From: a virus | IMG/VR virus record: IMGVR_UViG_3300043434_000752 | Location: 1 to 35,658 of that record | Strand: one strand, 5' to 3' | DNA: 35,658 nt | Shown here: positions 21,871-28,517 of the stretch, one piece after another | Layout of the letters: every line of letters begins with the position of its first letter | How positions within the stretch are numbered: position 1 is the stretch's first letter | Program-made: the position numbers and the translations under genes | The notes under the pieces: model-generated | Databases searched by the model: none | What the model saw: the letters and a program-made list of their open reading frames with translations, nothing else | Told to the model about the DNA's origin: nothing

Positions 21871-22154
21871 TCTTCAACTCCGAAATGTTTCGTAAATCTT
21901 TCTTGCCAATCTCGCAACCATTCAATGCGTTCAGTTGGTCGCTCACTGGGATCAAAACAATGATAGGCATCATCTTCGGCTTGTTCCATTAAGCCACACA
22001 TTTCCCGAACAATCAACTCGGCGAACTTTAGCCTAAATGATCCGTCAAATACTCTTTTACTAATGGCCATTTCCGCCGGGCCCGGAACTTTAGCAAGTTC
22101 TTCCCAAGCATAAAATTCAGCCTGTTTAGCAAGTTCTTTAATTCGTTCGTTCAT
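21867..22154 (-). CDS. HFGVEE-array paralogue E (95 aa)
   Basis: I start at MNERIKELAKQAEFYAWEEL, since the longer frame to 22214 overlaps the upstream gene by 60 nt more. LKFAELIVREMCGLMEQ is followed by an insert with DAYHCFDPSERP and ERIEWLRDWQERFTKHFGVEE. It is the longest array member. Function unknown. Confidence 0.85.
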   Translation of the reverse strand: MNERIKELAKQAEFYAWEELAKVPGPAEMAISKRVFDGSFRLKFAELIVREMCGLMEQAEDDAYHCFDPSERPTERIEWLRDWQERFTKHFGVEE

Positions 22155-22369
22155 TCTTCCCACTCCTGTGCCATAGCGTCTGTCATAATCACTGTATCCA
22201 CTTTGTGGAAACAATCATCGTCTGTGTAATCTTCGCTTTGTGCTTTAATAAAATCAATGCGAGCCTGACGCTTTTGTTCGGAATCAAACACTTCACATGG
22301 GGTGTAGAATGTATTCCATTCTTCACGACTACCGTAATCTGTATCGTAATAAAGTAGATAGACTTTCAT
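22151..22369 (-). CDS. Hypothetical protein inside the array (72 aa)
   Basis: A 72-residue protein not related to the MNERI family: MKVYLLYYDTDYGSREEWNTFYTPCEVF, then DFIKAQSEDYTDDDCFHKVDTVIM. The strand-helix layout is small and compact. Its end, QEWEE, still carries a GGAG for the next ATG. It is likely a passenger gene of the array. Confidence 0.75.
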   Translation of the reverse strand: MKVYLLYYDTDYGSREEWNTFYTPCEVFDSEQKRQARIDFIKAQSEDYTDDDCFHKVDTVIMTDAMAQEWEE

Positions 22370-22641
22370 TCTTCAACTCCGAAATATTGTTCAATCATTT
22401 TAATGTTATCAATACACTTTTCTGCACAAACTTCGGCTTCATCACTATCATGCATATTGTCACATTCACTTGAATATGAGTAAAGTCTTTCTGATTCGGC
22501 AAATAGTAATTGAGCACACTCCTGCACAATCAACTCGGCGAACTTTGCTAAGAAAGCATCCAGTGGTTTATGATTCAGGTCAAACTCATTGCCGGTCTGG
22601 GCGTGGGCCTTCATTGCAATACCAATCCATCGTTCGTTCAT
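22366..22641 (-). CDS. HFGVEE-array paralogue F (91 aa)
   Basis: I start at MNERWIGIAMKAHAQ; the frame open to 22707 only runs over the upstream gene. It has FLAKFAELIVQECAQLLFAESERL, a Cys/Asp/Glu-rich middle and IEQYFGVEE at the end. Function unknown. Confidence 0.8.
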   Translation of the reverse strand: MNERWIGIAMKAHAQTGNEFDLNHKPLDAFLAKFAELIVQECAQLLFAESERLYSYSSECDNMHDSDEAEVCAEKCIDNIKMIEQYFGVEE

Positions 22642-22871
22642 TTCTTCATACTCCAAAACATTTCCCACCAACTGGTTGGTTTTGTCTCCACCTTTTCTTC
22701 CCACCATAACGCTTTCTCACCACAGCCAGTTTCATCTTTTCTATTTAAACTGGCATAATGGAGTTTAGCACTTCCATCAGACAAATCAATACCGTTCTTT
22801 GGGTTCCCACACCAAACTATTCCATTAGGGTAATACCTAACATGATGTTTACAGGAAGTGCAGTAAATCAT
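22638..22871 (-). CDS. Small zinc-ribbon-like protein inside the array (77 aa)
   Basis: MIYCTSCKHHVRYYPNGIVWCGNPKNG shows a CxxC followed by HH and a third Cys, with another Cys at ETGCGEK, so it may bind zinc. The C-terminus is Trp-rich (SWWEMFWSMKK). It is not related to the MNERI proteins but is coupled to them at both ends. Confidence 0.75.
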   Translation of the reverse strand: MIYCTSCKHHVRYYPNGIVWCGNPKNGIDLSDGSAKLHYASLNRKDETGCGEKALWWEEKVETKPTSWWEMFWSMKK

Positions 22872-23101
22872 TCTTCAACTCCAAATTGTTGTTTTACATA
22901 TCTATCAACCTGCTTGGTGATATCTTCATCACTAGTGGTATCTAGGTAATTTCTGTAAAAGTCTACAATACAATTCCGAACAATCAACTCGGCGAACTTT
23001 TCCAAGTCTAAATCTGCTTTAGAAATATAAAGCATATCACCATGAATAATCTTTACTTCCGCACCAGCCTGATTAGCCAGTTCTCGAATTCGTTCATTCA
23101 T
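22868..23101 (-). CDS. HFGVEE-array paralogue G (77 aa)
   Basis: MNERIRELANQAGAEVKIIHGDML, LEKFAELIVRNCIVDFYRNYL, ending VKQQFGVEE. Its first 13 residues are identical to those of the next paralogue upstream. ATGA coupling on both sides. Confidence 0.85.
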   Translation of the reverse strand: MNERIRELANQAGAEVKIIHGDMLYISKADLDLEKFAELIVRNCIVDFYRNYLDTTSDEDITKQVDRYVKQQFGVEE

Positions 23102-23298
23102 TCTTCAACTCCAAAATGTTTTTCAACATGTTCGGCAATAAAATCAATATCGTTCTTGATACAGAAGCGAATCCTGTCAGTACATTCCCCTACAATCAGC
23201 TCAGCGAACTTTTTAATCATATTGTTGTCATTGATGCCTTCATACGGCGCAACATGAAACCCAGCCTGATTAGCCAGTTCTCGAATTCGTTCATTCAT
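23098..23298 (-). CDS. HFGVEE-array paralogue H (66 aa)
   Basis: MNERIRELANQAGFHVAPYEG, IKKFAELIVGECTDRIRF, ending VEKHFGVEE. It shares the first 13 residues with paralogue G, suggesting a recent duplication of the 5' end. Function unknown. Confidence 0.85.
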   Translation of the reverse strand: MNERIRELANQAGFHVAPYEGINDNNMIKKFAELIVGECTDRIRFCIKNDIDFIAEHVEKHFGVEE

Positions 23299-23540
23299 TC
23301 TTCAACTCCAAAATGTTGTTCAATAAATTCTGCAGCTCGCAGCTGGCCAGCATACAGTTCATCATTCATGCCACGGTAGTAACATTGATCAAGGCATTCC
23401 TTGACAATCAACTTGGCGAATTTTTCTAACTCAGGATAAGCAGTATTTTCAAACATACCGTTCCCATATTCACTGGCATGTTCATCAAATATTTTAACTA
23501 AACCAGCCTGTTCAGCAAGTTCTTGAATTCGTTTGTTCAT
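23295..23540 (-). CDS. HFGVEE-array paralogue I (81 aa)
   Basis: MNKRIQELAEQAGLVKIFDEHASEYG, LEKFAKLIVKECLDQCYY, ending IEQHFGVEE. It is the first member of the family in transcription order. Its start overlaps the end of the 76-aa gene by 4 nt. Confidence 0.85.
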   Translation of the reverse strand: MNKRIQELAEQAGLVKIFDEHASEYGNGMFENTAYPELEKFAKLIVKECLDQCYYRGMNDELYAGQLRAAEFIEQHFGVEE

Positions 23541-23767
23541 ACATTACCTAATCCTATACGGCTGTAACCTAAATTACTGGCAATCTCTTTACGATCCTCC
23601 AGTAACTCCAGAGCACGTTGTTCTTCGGCATCAATATGTTTCAATGCGTCCTTGAGAGTCCTGCCAGTGGTGCCTACATACTGGACCCCGTCCTGCCAAT
23701 ATGCGTACTGCTCAATGCCTTCACGGATACCATTGTAGTATGCTTTATTCAAAAGTTTCTTATTCAT
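23537..23767 (-). CDS. Hypothetical phage protein (76 aa)
   Basis: MNKKLLNKAYYNGIREGIEQYAYWQDGVQYVGTTGRTL..., followed by a helix with EEQRALELLEDRKEIA. The YWQDGVQYVGTTGRTL part is a pattern known from small phage proteins. It is second in the operon and overlaps the 47-aa gene upstream by 8 nt. Confidence 0.75.
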   Translation of the reverse strand: MNKKLLNKAYYNGIREGIEQYAYWQDGVQYVGTTGRTLKDALKHIDAEEQRALELLEDRKEIASNLGYSRIGLGNV

Positions 23768-23903
23768 TGGAACTTTTATCCTTTTGTAAAATTACAAAAA
23801 TTTTGGTTACAACCCAACACATGGCAATAAAGGCCACAGTTGCACAGACCATTCGCAGGTCTTCACTGTTAATTTTAAAGGCCAGTTCTGTTATGGTATT
23901 CAT
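23760..23903 (-). CDS. Small single-helix membrane protein (47 aa)
   Basis: MNTITELAFKINSEDLRM, then a hydrophobic helix (VCATVAFIAMCWVVTKIFVIL) and a polar tail QKDKSSNE. It is the first gene after the promoter at 23922-23950 and has an AAGGA Shine-Dalgarno 7-8 nt before the ATG. Topology predicts N-out or a simple anchor; function unknown. Confidence 0.7.
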   Translation of the reverse strand: MNTITELAFKINSEDLRMVCATVAFIAMCWVVTKIFVILQKDKSSNE

Positions 23904-23921
23904 CGCAATATCCTTTACAGT

Positions 23922-23950
23922 ATTATATCTGTTCTGCAATTAAAAGTCAA
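23922..23950 (-). promoter_or_regulatory. Sigma70 promoter of the HFGVEE operon
   Basis: TTGACT (23945-23950), 17-nt spacer, TATAAT (23922-23927). It drives 23903 to 21040. Confidence 0.8.
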
Positions 23951-23952
23951 TG

Positions 23953-24186
23953 TTAGGACTTTAATGCTGCCAGTGTTTGTTCTTTGGCTCTATGTTCCAA
24001 ATCAGCTTCTTCAGCGTCCGAAATAAACTTGGTGATTTGATCAATGTAGCTGTCCAATGCGGCTTTGCCTTCTTCAGTCCAATGGCAGTACTGCATACCC
24101 ACAGAGCTTTTATAAAAGTAGCGTCGGTTCTTCATAAGCTCGCTGATGCCACCATACATTAATTCTTTGATTGCTTGTTTTTCCAT
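23953..24186 (-). CDS. Hypothetical helical protein (77 aa)
   Basis: I start at MEKQAIKELMYGG, 1 nt behind the ligase stop; the frame open to 24294 is inside the ligase. The protein is helical with a YCHWTEEGKAAL segment that resembles a small winged-helix wing and a Glu/Lys-rich C-terminus. It may be a small DNA-associated protein; weak. Confidence 0.75.
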   Translation of the reverse strand: MEKQAIKELMYGGISELMKNRRYFYKSSVGMQYCHWTEEGKAALDSYIDQITKFISDAEEADLEHRAKEQTLAALKS

Positions 24187-24187
24187 A

Positions 24188-25501
24188 TTAAATTTTCTCG
24201 CCAATTTCAAACCCGCGGAATCTGAGGAAACGCGGAAAACGAAGGCTATAACTGCCATCTTGATTTTGTGTAACAGCATCTGCTCTAACCTCAATTATTT
24301 GACCAATGAGATCACTGCGATTGCTCCAAAACTCAATTCGATCACTATCGCTAAGACCACTACCAACATTGACTTGAATAGTTCTTCCGTCGTCGACCCC
24401 TGCAGCCACCAAAGCCCCAAGTCTTCCCAAGTTTCTACCAGTGCCTTCTTCAACATCGATGATCTCCAAACTTACTTCAATAAAAGGTTTAAGTTTCAGC
24501 CAATTAACCGACCGTTTGCATTCATATGCACCTTGGGGATCTTTGATCATGATGCCTTCATAGCCACCCGCAATGGCTTTGGCATTGATCTCTTTGAACT
24601 TTGCTTGACCATTCTTAGAATCTAGGTCAATGTCTTCCCAATCTAGTACACGCACATTGGGCAGTTTATCTTTGTAAAAGCCGTACCACATTTTTAATGC
24701 TTTACTGCGTTCTAGTTGGCTCTTGTCCCAACCACCCTGTTCAAACTGTGCAAGCGGCAACCAGTCAAACAGGTTAAGTACAGCATCACCTGCAGCTACA
24801 TCACTTTTGCGATGTACCTGAGTCATCAAGTCTTGAAAGCTACTGCTCATAACTTCACCGTCCAATACCCAAGGTTCAGTCATTGCGGCTGCAGTTTCTT
24901 TTAACTGTTGTTTGATGTGTTCAAAGTTTACCAGCTCTTTACCGTTGCGACTGAATTGGTCAACACGGCCATCAGGATAAACAATAGTAATAACGCGAAC
25001 GCCATCGAGTTTGACTTCGATAAGTTTTCGTCCAGCAACCTTGGTTTCATGATTAGCACTATCATGAGCAAGCTGGCAACTAAAAATAGGAACTGCATAT
25101 TGGGGCCATTTCTTTTCTACAACTTTATTAATTGTTTTTTCGCTAGTACCACAACGAAGGTCTTTGATTAAAATACGGCGATACCAATTGTTCCATTCAG
25201 CTCGGGTAGCTGACTGCATCATTTTGGTAACGGTATCGCGAGCAAGGTTGCCTGTGACTTCACGATTAACGAAGCCAGTAATAATGACAGTAAAACTATC
25301 CCAAGATAGGCCAGGGCCGTCCGCATCTTTTTTCTCGGGAATTTGTTTAAGGCCAAAGGTCACAGTGCTGTCTAGTGCTAGCCTGCAACCTTCAAAAAAT
25401 TCATTGTTGCCGGCCTCAGCTTGAACAAGAATGATTGCTTCTTTGTTCAAGCGACTGGCATGACGCTCGAGATCGGCAATTACTTGATAGGGTTTATCCA
25501 T
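24188..25501 (-). CDS. ATP-dependent DNA ligase
   Basis: A 437-residue ligase of the ATP-dependent phage type. The nucleotidyl lysine motif I is EVKLDGVR with Lys164, followed by motif III-like LDGEVMSS (213-220) and LFDWLP (244-249), motif IV EGIMIK (315-320), motif V WLKLKP (334-339) and an Arg/Phe-rich motif VI near 421-429. The N-terminal 150 residues are a helical domain with the IIKDLRCGTSEKTINKV type sequence of T4-like ligases. It seals nicks in replication, with ATP as cofactor. It is shorter than T4 gp30 (487 aa). The promoter at 25532-25560 lies directly upstream. Confidence 0.95.
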   Translation of the reverse strand: MDKPYQVIADLERHASRLNKEAIILVQAEAGNNEFFEGCRLALDSTVTFGLKQIPEKKDADGPGLSWDSFTVIITGFVNREVTGNLARDTVTKMMQSATRAEWNNWYRRILIKDLRCGTSEKTINKVVEKKWPQYAVPIFSCQLAHDSANHETKVAGRKLIEVKLDGVRVITIVYPDGRVDQFSRNGKELVNFEHIKQQLKETAAAMTEPWVLDGEVMSSSFQDLMTQVHRKSDVAAGDAVLNLFDWLPLAQFEQGGWDKSQLERSKALKMWYGFYKDKLPNVRVLDWEDIDLDSKNGQAKFKEINAKAIAGGYEGIMIKDPQGAYECKRSVNWLKLKPFIEVSLEIIDVEEGTGRNLGRLGALVAAGVDDGRTIQVNVGSGLSDSDRIEFWSNRSDLIGQIIEVRADAVTQNQDGSYSLRFPRFLRFRGFEIGEKI

Positions 25502-25531
25502 ACAATTTAACTGTTGAGTTGATTACATTAT

Positions 25532-25560
25532 ATTATATGGTCTTTTATCATTTTTGTCAA
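25532..25560 (-). promoter_or_regulatory. Consensus sigma70 promoter for the DNA ligase
   Basis: TTGACA (25555-25560), 17-nt spacer, TATAAT (25532-25537). The TGA stop of the upstream gene is part of the -35 box. Confidence 0.85.
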
Positions 25561-25952
25561 GGACTGATAGTTACACTTGAATTGTTCAAAAAGTTATCTA
25601 AATATTCTACTAGAGTTATTTTACCCATTACAGCACCGTTACTGGCAAAATATATATTAGCACTTATATTAGACTTATAAGCATTAATTTGTGTATTTGC
25701 ACTGTTTTTGGCCGATTCCGATGGCCATGTTCTAACTAAATTACCAGATTCATTGAAACTATCTGTGGCACCATTTTCCATATCTATTTGTATAAGAGTA
25801 TCGTTATAATTATTCAAATATGGTTGTAATTCATTGAGTGAATTAAGTCCCCAGTGATTCAAAATATTTGTACTTAGATTCAAATTTGACAATCGCGTGA
25901 CACGATCGTCGTAAGATTCTGTTGATTGTGGAAATACAATTTCAACCGTCAT
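25557..25952 (-). CDS. Hypothetical protein (131 aa)
   Basis: A 131-residue acidic protein with several Asn/Ser-rich segments (NLSTNILNHWGLNSLNELQPYLNNYN) and a C-terminal MGKITLVEYLDNFLNNSS. Low-complexity content resembles fibre or chaperone-like phage proteins. No family recognised. It lies between the ligase promoter and the SWIM gene (20-nt spacing). Confidence 0.7.
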   Translation of the reverse strand: MTVEIVFPQSTESYDDRVTRLSNLNLSTNILNHWGLNSLNELQPYLNNYNDTLIQIDMENGATDSFNESGNLVRTWPSESAKNSANTQINAYKSNISANIYFASNGAVMGKITLVEYLDNFLNNSSVTISP

Positions 25953-25972
25953 AGCTCTTGTCCTTTATAAAT

Positions 25973-26326
25973 TTACTTATCAAAAATTTTATCTAAATGC
26001 TTGCACTTACCACGAAATTTAAAACCTGCACAGCTACAGCTGAGACCATTTTCACTCTGTTCAACAATGTAAACATCGCCTTTGCTGCCTTTTACTTCCC
26101 AACGGGGGTTTTTCACGGCTTCATTTGGAATAGTATATTTGAAAGTGTTTTCGACTTCACGAAACTGCCTACCACGGATATCGATCCTAATGGGATTTTT
26201 AAATTCTTTGACAGTTTTAGTGTTGGGTGCCACATAAGCATACATAAGACTCTTGCTGTCGTTCAGCAGGTACACACCGTTTGCGATGTCGTCTTTGTAG
26301 TCTGTAGTTTCTTGATAGAATTTCAT
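25973..26326 (-). CDS. SWIM zinc-finger protein (117 aa)
   Basis: The C-terminus carries a SWIM-type zinc finger, C97-x-C99...C108-x-H110 (SCSCAGFKFRGKCKHLDKI). The N-terminal part has a beta-rich domain with SKSLMYAYVAPNTKTVKEF and KGDVYIVEQS. SWIM domains bind DNA or proteins. The promoter at 26358-26386 precedes it with a leader of about 25 nt. No catalytic domain is visible. Confidence 0.85.
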   Translation of the reverse strand: MKFYQETTDYKDDIANGVYLLNDSKSLMYAYVAPNTKTVKEFKNPIRIDIRGRQFREVENTFKYTIPNEAVKNPRWEVKGSKGDVYIVEQSENGLSCSCAGFKFRGKCKHLDKIFDK

Positions 26327-26357
26327 TCTTACCCCAATTTGTTTTCACAGTGCTATT

Positions 26358-26386
26358 ATTATAACACAAACTGGGATTAACTACAA
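26358..26386 (-). promoter_or_regulatory. Sigma70-type promoter for the SWIM gene
   Basis: TTGTAG (26381-26386), 17-nt spacer, TATAAT (26358-26363). It follows a stop-containing stem-loop. Confidence 0.75.
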
Positions 26387-26406
26387 GTAATACTTTGGTA
26401 TTACTT
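26385..26406 (-). terminator. Stem-loop containing the stop codon of the exported protein gene
   Basis: A 9-bp perfect stem AAGTAATAC / GTATTACTT with a 4-nt loop (TTTG on the plus strand). The TAA of the gene at 26401 is in the stem. No T run follows, so its role may be RNA 3' protection or cassette recombination. Confidence 0.55.
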
Positions 26407-26718
26407 AATTTCTTGTTTGATTAGACCTTTTAGATTGAATTTCATGTTCTTACCGGATGTTAAAAAACAACCAACTTCTTTGTTGAACTGCACTACACTA
26501 AAAGTATCTTCTTGTTTGTTGTAAGTAACACTGATAATGACCGTGTCTTTTTTGGGATCATCGCTGACACCAACCATTATGGGCAGCTCCTCAAAAAATT
26601 CCATTTGTTTTATGAAGTCATTGTAGTTAAAACAATGAGCAGTAAAAGGAACTCTTTTTCCTGTATCAGCAAAAACCACCGCTGGCAACAACATCAACAC
26701 TATTAAAAGTTTTTTCAT
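26401..26718 (-). CDS. Small exported protein (105 aa)
   Basis: A signal peptide (MKKLLIVLMLLPAVVFA, cut about residue 17) precedes a soluble beta-rich part with two Cys (THCF region and GCFLTSG), possibly a disulfide pair in the periplasm. I recognise no family. It is separated from pstS by a terminator and has the late-like element at 26811. Confidence 0.75.
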   Translation of the reverse strand: MKKLLIVLMLLPAVVFADTGKRVPFTAHCFNYNDFIKQMEFFEELPIMVGVSDDPKKDTVIISVTYNKQEDTFSVVQFNKEVGCFLTSGKNMKFNLKGLIKQEIK

Positions 26719-26730
26719 ACAGTACTTAGT

Positions 26731-26753
26731 AAAATAGGGCCCGGGGGGCCCTA
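26731..26753 (-). terminator. Rho-independent terminator of pstS
   Basis: TAGGGCCC / GGGCCCTA 8-bp stem with a CCC loop (26735-26753) followed by TTTT on the minus strand. Confidence 0.8.
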
Positions 26754-26810
26754 GTACTGGTTACGGATTCCAGTGTTAGCTTATCTTCTAACCGATTTAT
26801 CGTACGCACT

Positions 26811-26824
26811 AGTTATTTATTAGT
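26811..26824 (-). promoter_or_regulatory. Late-promoter-like element, copy of that at 17227
   Basis: The same 14-mer ACTAATAAATAACT as upstream of the outer-membrane gene, here 94-107 nt upstream of the small exported protein and over the pstS stop. Confidence 0.3.
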
Positions 26825-27827
26825 GCTTGATTTGGCTCCAAACTTTTTGCCTAATCATATTTTGCAGTGATTCTGGCAAATGCACATAGTCTAGATCCTC
26901 ACTCATTTTCTTACCGTTCTTAAATGCCCAGTCAAAGAACTTGATAACTTCTTTGCTGGTTGTGGGATCTTTGGGATCTTTGTACATGACAATAAAACTA
27001 GCTGTGGTAATTGGCCAAGTGTCCTTGCCTGGTTGATTAACAATACTGATGCCCATGCCTGGAACTGAGAACCAGTCAGCACCAGCAGCTGCTGCAGCAA
27101 ATGTCAAGTCGTCGGGACTGACAAAGTTACCTGTTTTGTTTTGCAGCTGCATAAAAGTCATGTTGTTTTTCTTTACATAAGCATATTCCACATAACCAAT
27201 ACTGCCTTTGATTCTATTGACATTAGCAGCAACACCTTCGTTGCCTTTACCGCCAACTGAACTAGCTGCTGGCCATTTTACTGCTGCACCTTTTCCTACT
27301 TTTTTAGCCCAATCTTCGCTGGCTGATGACAAGTAGTCAGTAAAGTTAAAAGTTGTGCCGGAACCATCAGCACGATGCACAACTGTAATGTTTATGTCAG
27401 GTAATTTTTTGCCGGGATTTAACTGTTGCAGTTTTGGATCATTCCATTTTTGAATGTCGCCCATGAATACTTCAGCAAGTACAGTGCCTGTAATTTTAAG
27501 TTCGCCAGGTCGAAAACCTTCTAAGTTAACCACTGGCACTGTGCCACCGATAATTGCTGGAAACTGTACTTGGTTGAGCTTGTCCAGGTCTTCGCCTTTA
27601 ACAGGAGCGTCAGTGGCTCCAAAAGTCACAGTCTTGGCATTGATCTGTTTGATACCACCACTGCTGCCAATGCTTTGGTAGTTTAATTGAACACTGGTTT
27701 GCTTTTGATAAGCTTCGGCCCATTTAGCATAAATGGGATAAGGAAATGTTGCTCCTGCTCCAGTGATGTCTGCTGCTTGTGCTGAAACGGCAATGGCCGC
27801 CAGTAGTGTCAGTAATAGTTTTTTCAT
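26820..27827 (-). CDS. pstS: Phosphate-binding protein PstS
   Basis: A 335-residue periplasmic phosphate-binding protein with a signal peptide (MKKLLLTLLAAIAVSAQA, about 18 residues). Phosphate-site segments are present: GAGATFPYPIYAKW near 23-36, SIGSSGG near 53-59, GATDAP near 70-75 and HRADGSGTTF near 150-160. In bacteria it feeds PstSCAB; here only the binding protein is carried, as in many marine and freshwater phages, so it must work with host PstCAB. It could raise phosphate uptake during infection. An AGGAG lies 9 nt before the ATG. A possible but weak Pho-box half site is upstream. Terminated at 26731-26753. Confidence 0.95.
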   Translation of the reverse strand: MKKLLLTLLAAIAVSAQAADITGAGATFPYPIYAKWAEAYQKQTSVQLNYQSIGSSGGIKQINAKTVTFGATDAPVKGEDLDKLNQVQFPAIIGGTVPVVNLEGFRPGELKITGTVLAEVFMGDIQKWNDPKLQQLNPGKKLPDINITVVHRADGSGTTFNFTDYLSSASEDWAKKVGKGAAVKWPAASSVGGKGNEGVAANVNRIKGSIGYVEYAYVKKNNMTFMQLQNKTGNFVSPDDLTFAAAAAGADWFSVPGMGISIVNQPGKDTWPITTASFIVMYKDPKDPTTSKEVIKFFDWAFKNGKKMSEDLDYVHLPESLQNMIRQKVWSQIKH

Positions 27828-27885
27828 TTTTGCATTTTCTCCTTGATATGCAAAAATATTTAATTCAAATCAGATTACAGAAATA

Positions 27886-28062
27886 TTACACTGTGTAAAA
27901 TCTATGTTTGGCCGCACAGGTCACACAAGGTCCTATGCGTTTTTTGTCGCAGTCTGGACAGAGTTTAATGGTTTGAGTTGTAATATGACGAGGAAATAAA
28001 ATTTCCTGCTCGTATTTGCCAGGTTTACTGGTGTCTCCGCAGAGTGTTTTTGGTTCGGACAT
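27886..28062 (-). CDS. Small zinc-ribbon-like protein (58 aa)
   Basis: Cysteines are spaced as in zinc ribbons: C8, then CPDC (35-38) and CVTC (46-49) with a downstream His. I start at MSEPKTLC, with AAGGG about 9 nt upstream; an ATG two codons earlier (28068) is too close to that site. It lies between the tmRNA terminator and pstS. A Zn-dependent nucleic-acid or protein contact is possible; no family recognised. Confidence 0.7.
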   Translation of the reverse strand: MSEPKTLCGDTSKPGKYEQEILFPRHITTQTIKLCPDCDKKRIGPCVTCAAKHRFYTV

Positions 28063-28116
28063 AAACATTAACCCTTATATATGTTTAACGCCAATGTCAC
28101 TGTTAAGTTGACAAAC

Positions 28117-28138
28117 AAAAAGGCCTTGCGGCCTTTTT
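28117..28138 (-). terminator. Rho-independent terminator of the tmRNA
   Basis: AAAAAGGCC / GGCCTTTTT 9-bp stem with a 4-nt loop. It is symmetric, so it would work on both strands. It closes the tmRNA unit. Confidence 0.9.
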
Positions 28139-28144
28139 GGTTAT

Positions 28145-28510
28145 TTTGGGTAAAAAGGCATAACTGCCCCTGGTATGGCTATCAGGCCATTACAGCTTCA
28201 CGGCGTGCAGAAGCAAGCTTGACGCCTTTTCCGCTGAACTTGAAGCTACCTTTTGTAGATGCTGTTGCATTTACTAGATTTATGCGATTTACGGTCGTCA
28301 TCTACCGTGCTGTCCGGGCAAATACTAGATCGCCTGTCGAACCTATTTCCGGCCCATTAGGAGTAATACTGGAATACAGTTTATAAGCGAATCTTTGAAG
28401 TTATCTCTTGACCTTACGGCTACATCGCTATCCAATATTACTTCTGGTGGACCGGGCGGGGAACTGCCCCCCGCGTCCAGTCAATTGTTCTTATTCCTTC
28501 ATACAGCAAT
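28145..28510 (-). ncRNA. ssrA: Permuted (two-piece) tmRNA precursor
   Basis: On the minus strand the acceptor piece comes first: T arm at 28456-28474, acceptor 3' strand CCGGTCC at 28449-28455, discriminator A, encoded CCA (28445-28447). About 90 nt later the coding piece begins with GGGCCGG (28349-28355), which pairs in all seven positions with CCGGTCC, giving the G3-U70 pair that marks alanine tRNAs. It is followed by the conserved D-domain GGTTCGACAGG. The intervening segment has ends that pair (10-11 bp). A pseudoknot (ACGG/CCGT and TAGAT/ATCTA, 28275-28308) sits before the resume site. The tag runs 28271-28185 (29 codons, starting AAT GCA ACA, ending GTA ATG GCC TGA), and the stop is in a hairpin loop (28175-28190). 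The T loop (GGCAGTT) lacks TTCRANY. Its promoter is at 28518-28546. Very sure of tmRNA; exact mature ends are uncertain. Confidence 0.92.
28182..28271 (-). other. tmRNA tag reading frame (29 codons + stop)
   Basis: Reads N-A-T-A-S-T-K-G... and ends A-R-R-E-A-V-M-A, then TGA followed by an in-frame TAG. It is longer than the 10-15 residue tags of most bacteria and basic in the middle, but the terminal hydrophobic V-M-A resembles the protease-recognised end (LAA/VAA). If the resume codon is GCA the tag starts one codon later. Confidence 0.8.
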
Positions 28511-28517
28511 AACTTAC

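Noticed and set aside
22155-22214. N-terminal extension of array paralogue E
   Set aside because: It lies inside the 22151-22369 gene; the MNERI start with ATGA coupling is shared by the whole family.
26754-26819. Possible tRNA or small RNA between pstS and the exported protein gene
   Set aside because: A short hairpin is visible, but there is no T loop, anticodon arm or CCA; only the terminator is supported.
27850-27885. Pho box upstream of pstS
   Set aside because: Only one half-site (CTGTAAT) resembles the 7-bp repeat; the second half is a poor match, so regulation by PhoB is not claimed.
28081-28386. Plus-strand open frame of 101 codons
   Set aside because: It lies over the tmRNA and its terminator; no Shine-Dalgarno, and the RNA structure explains the sequence better.
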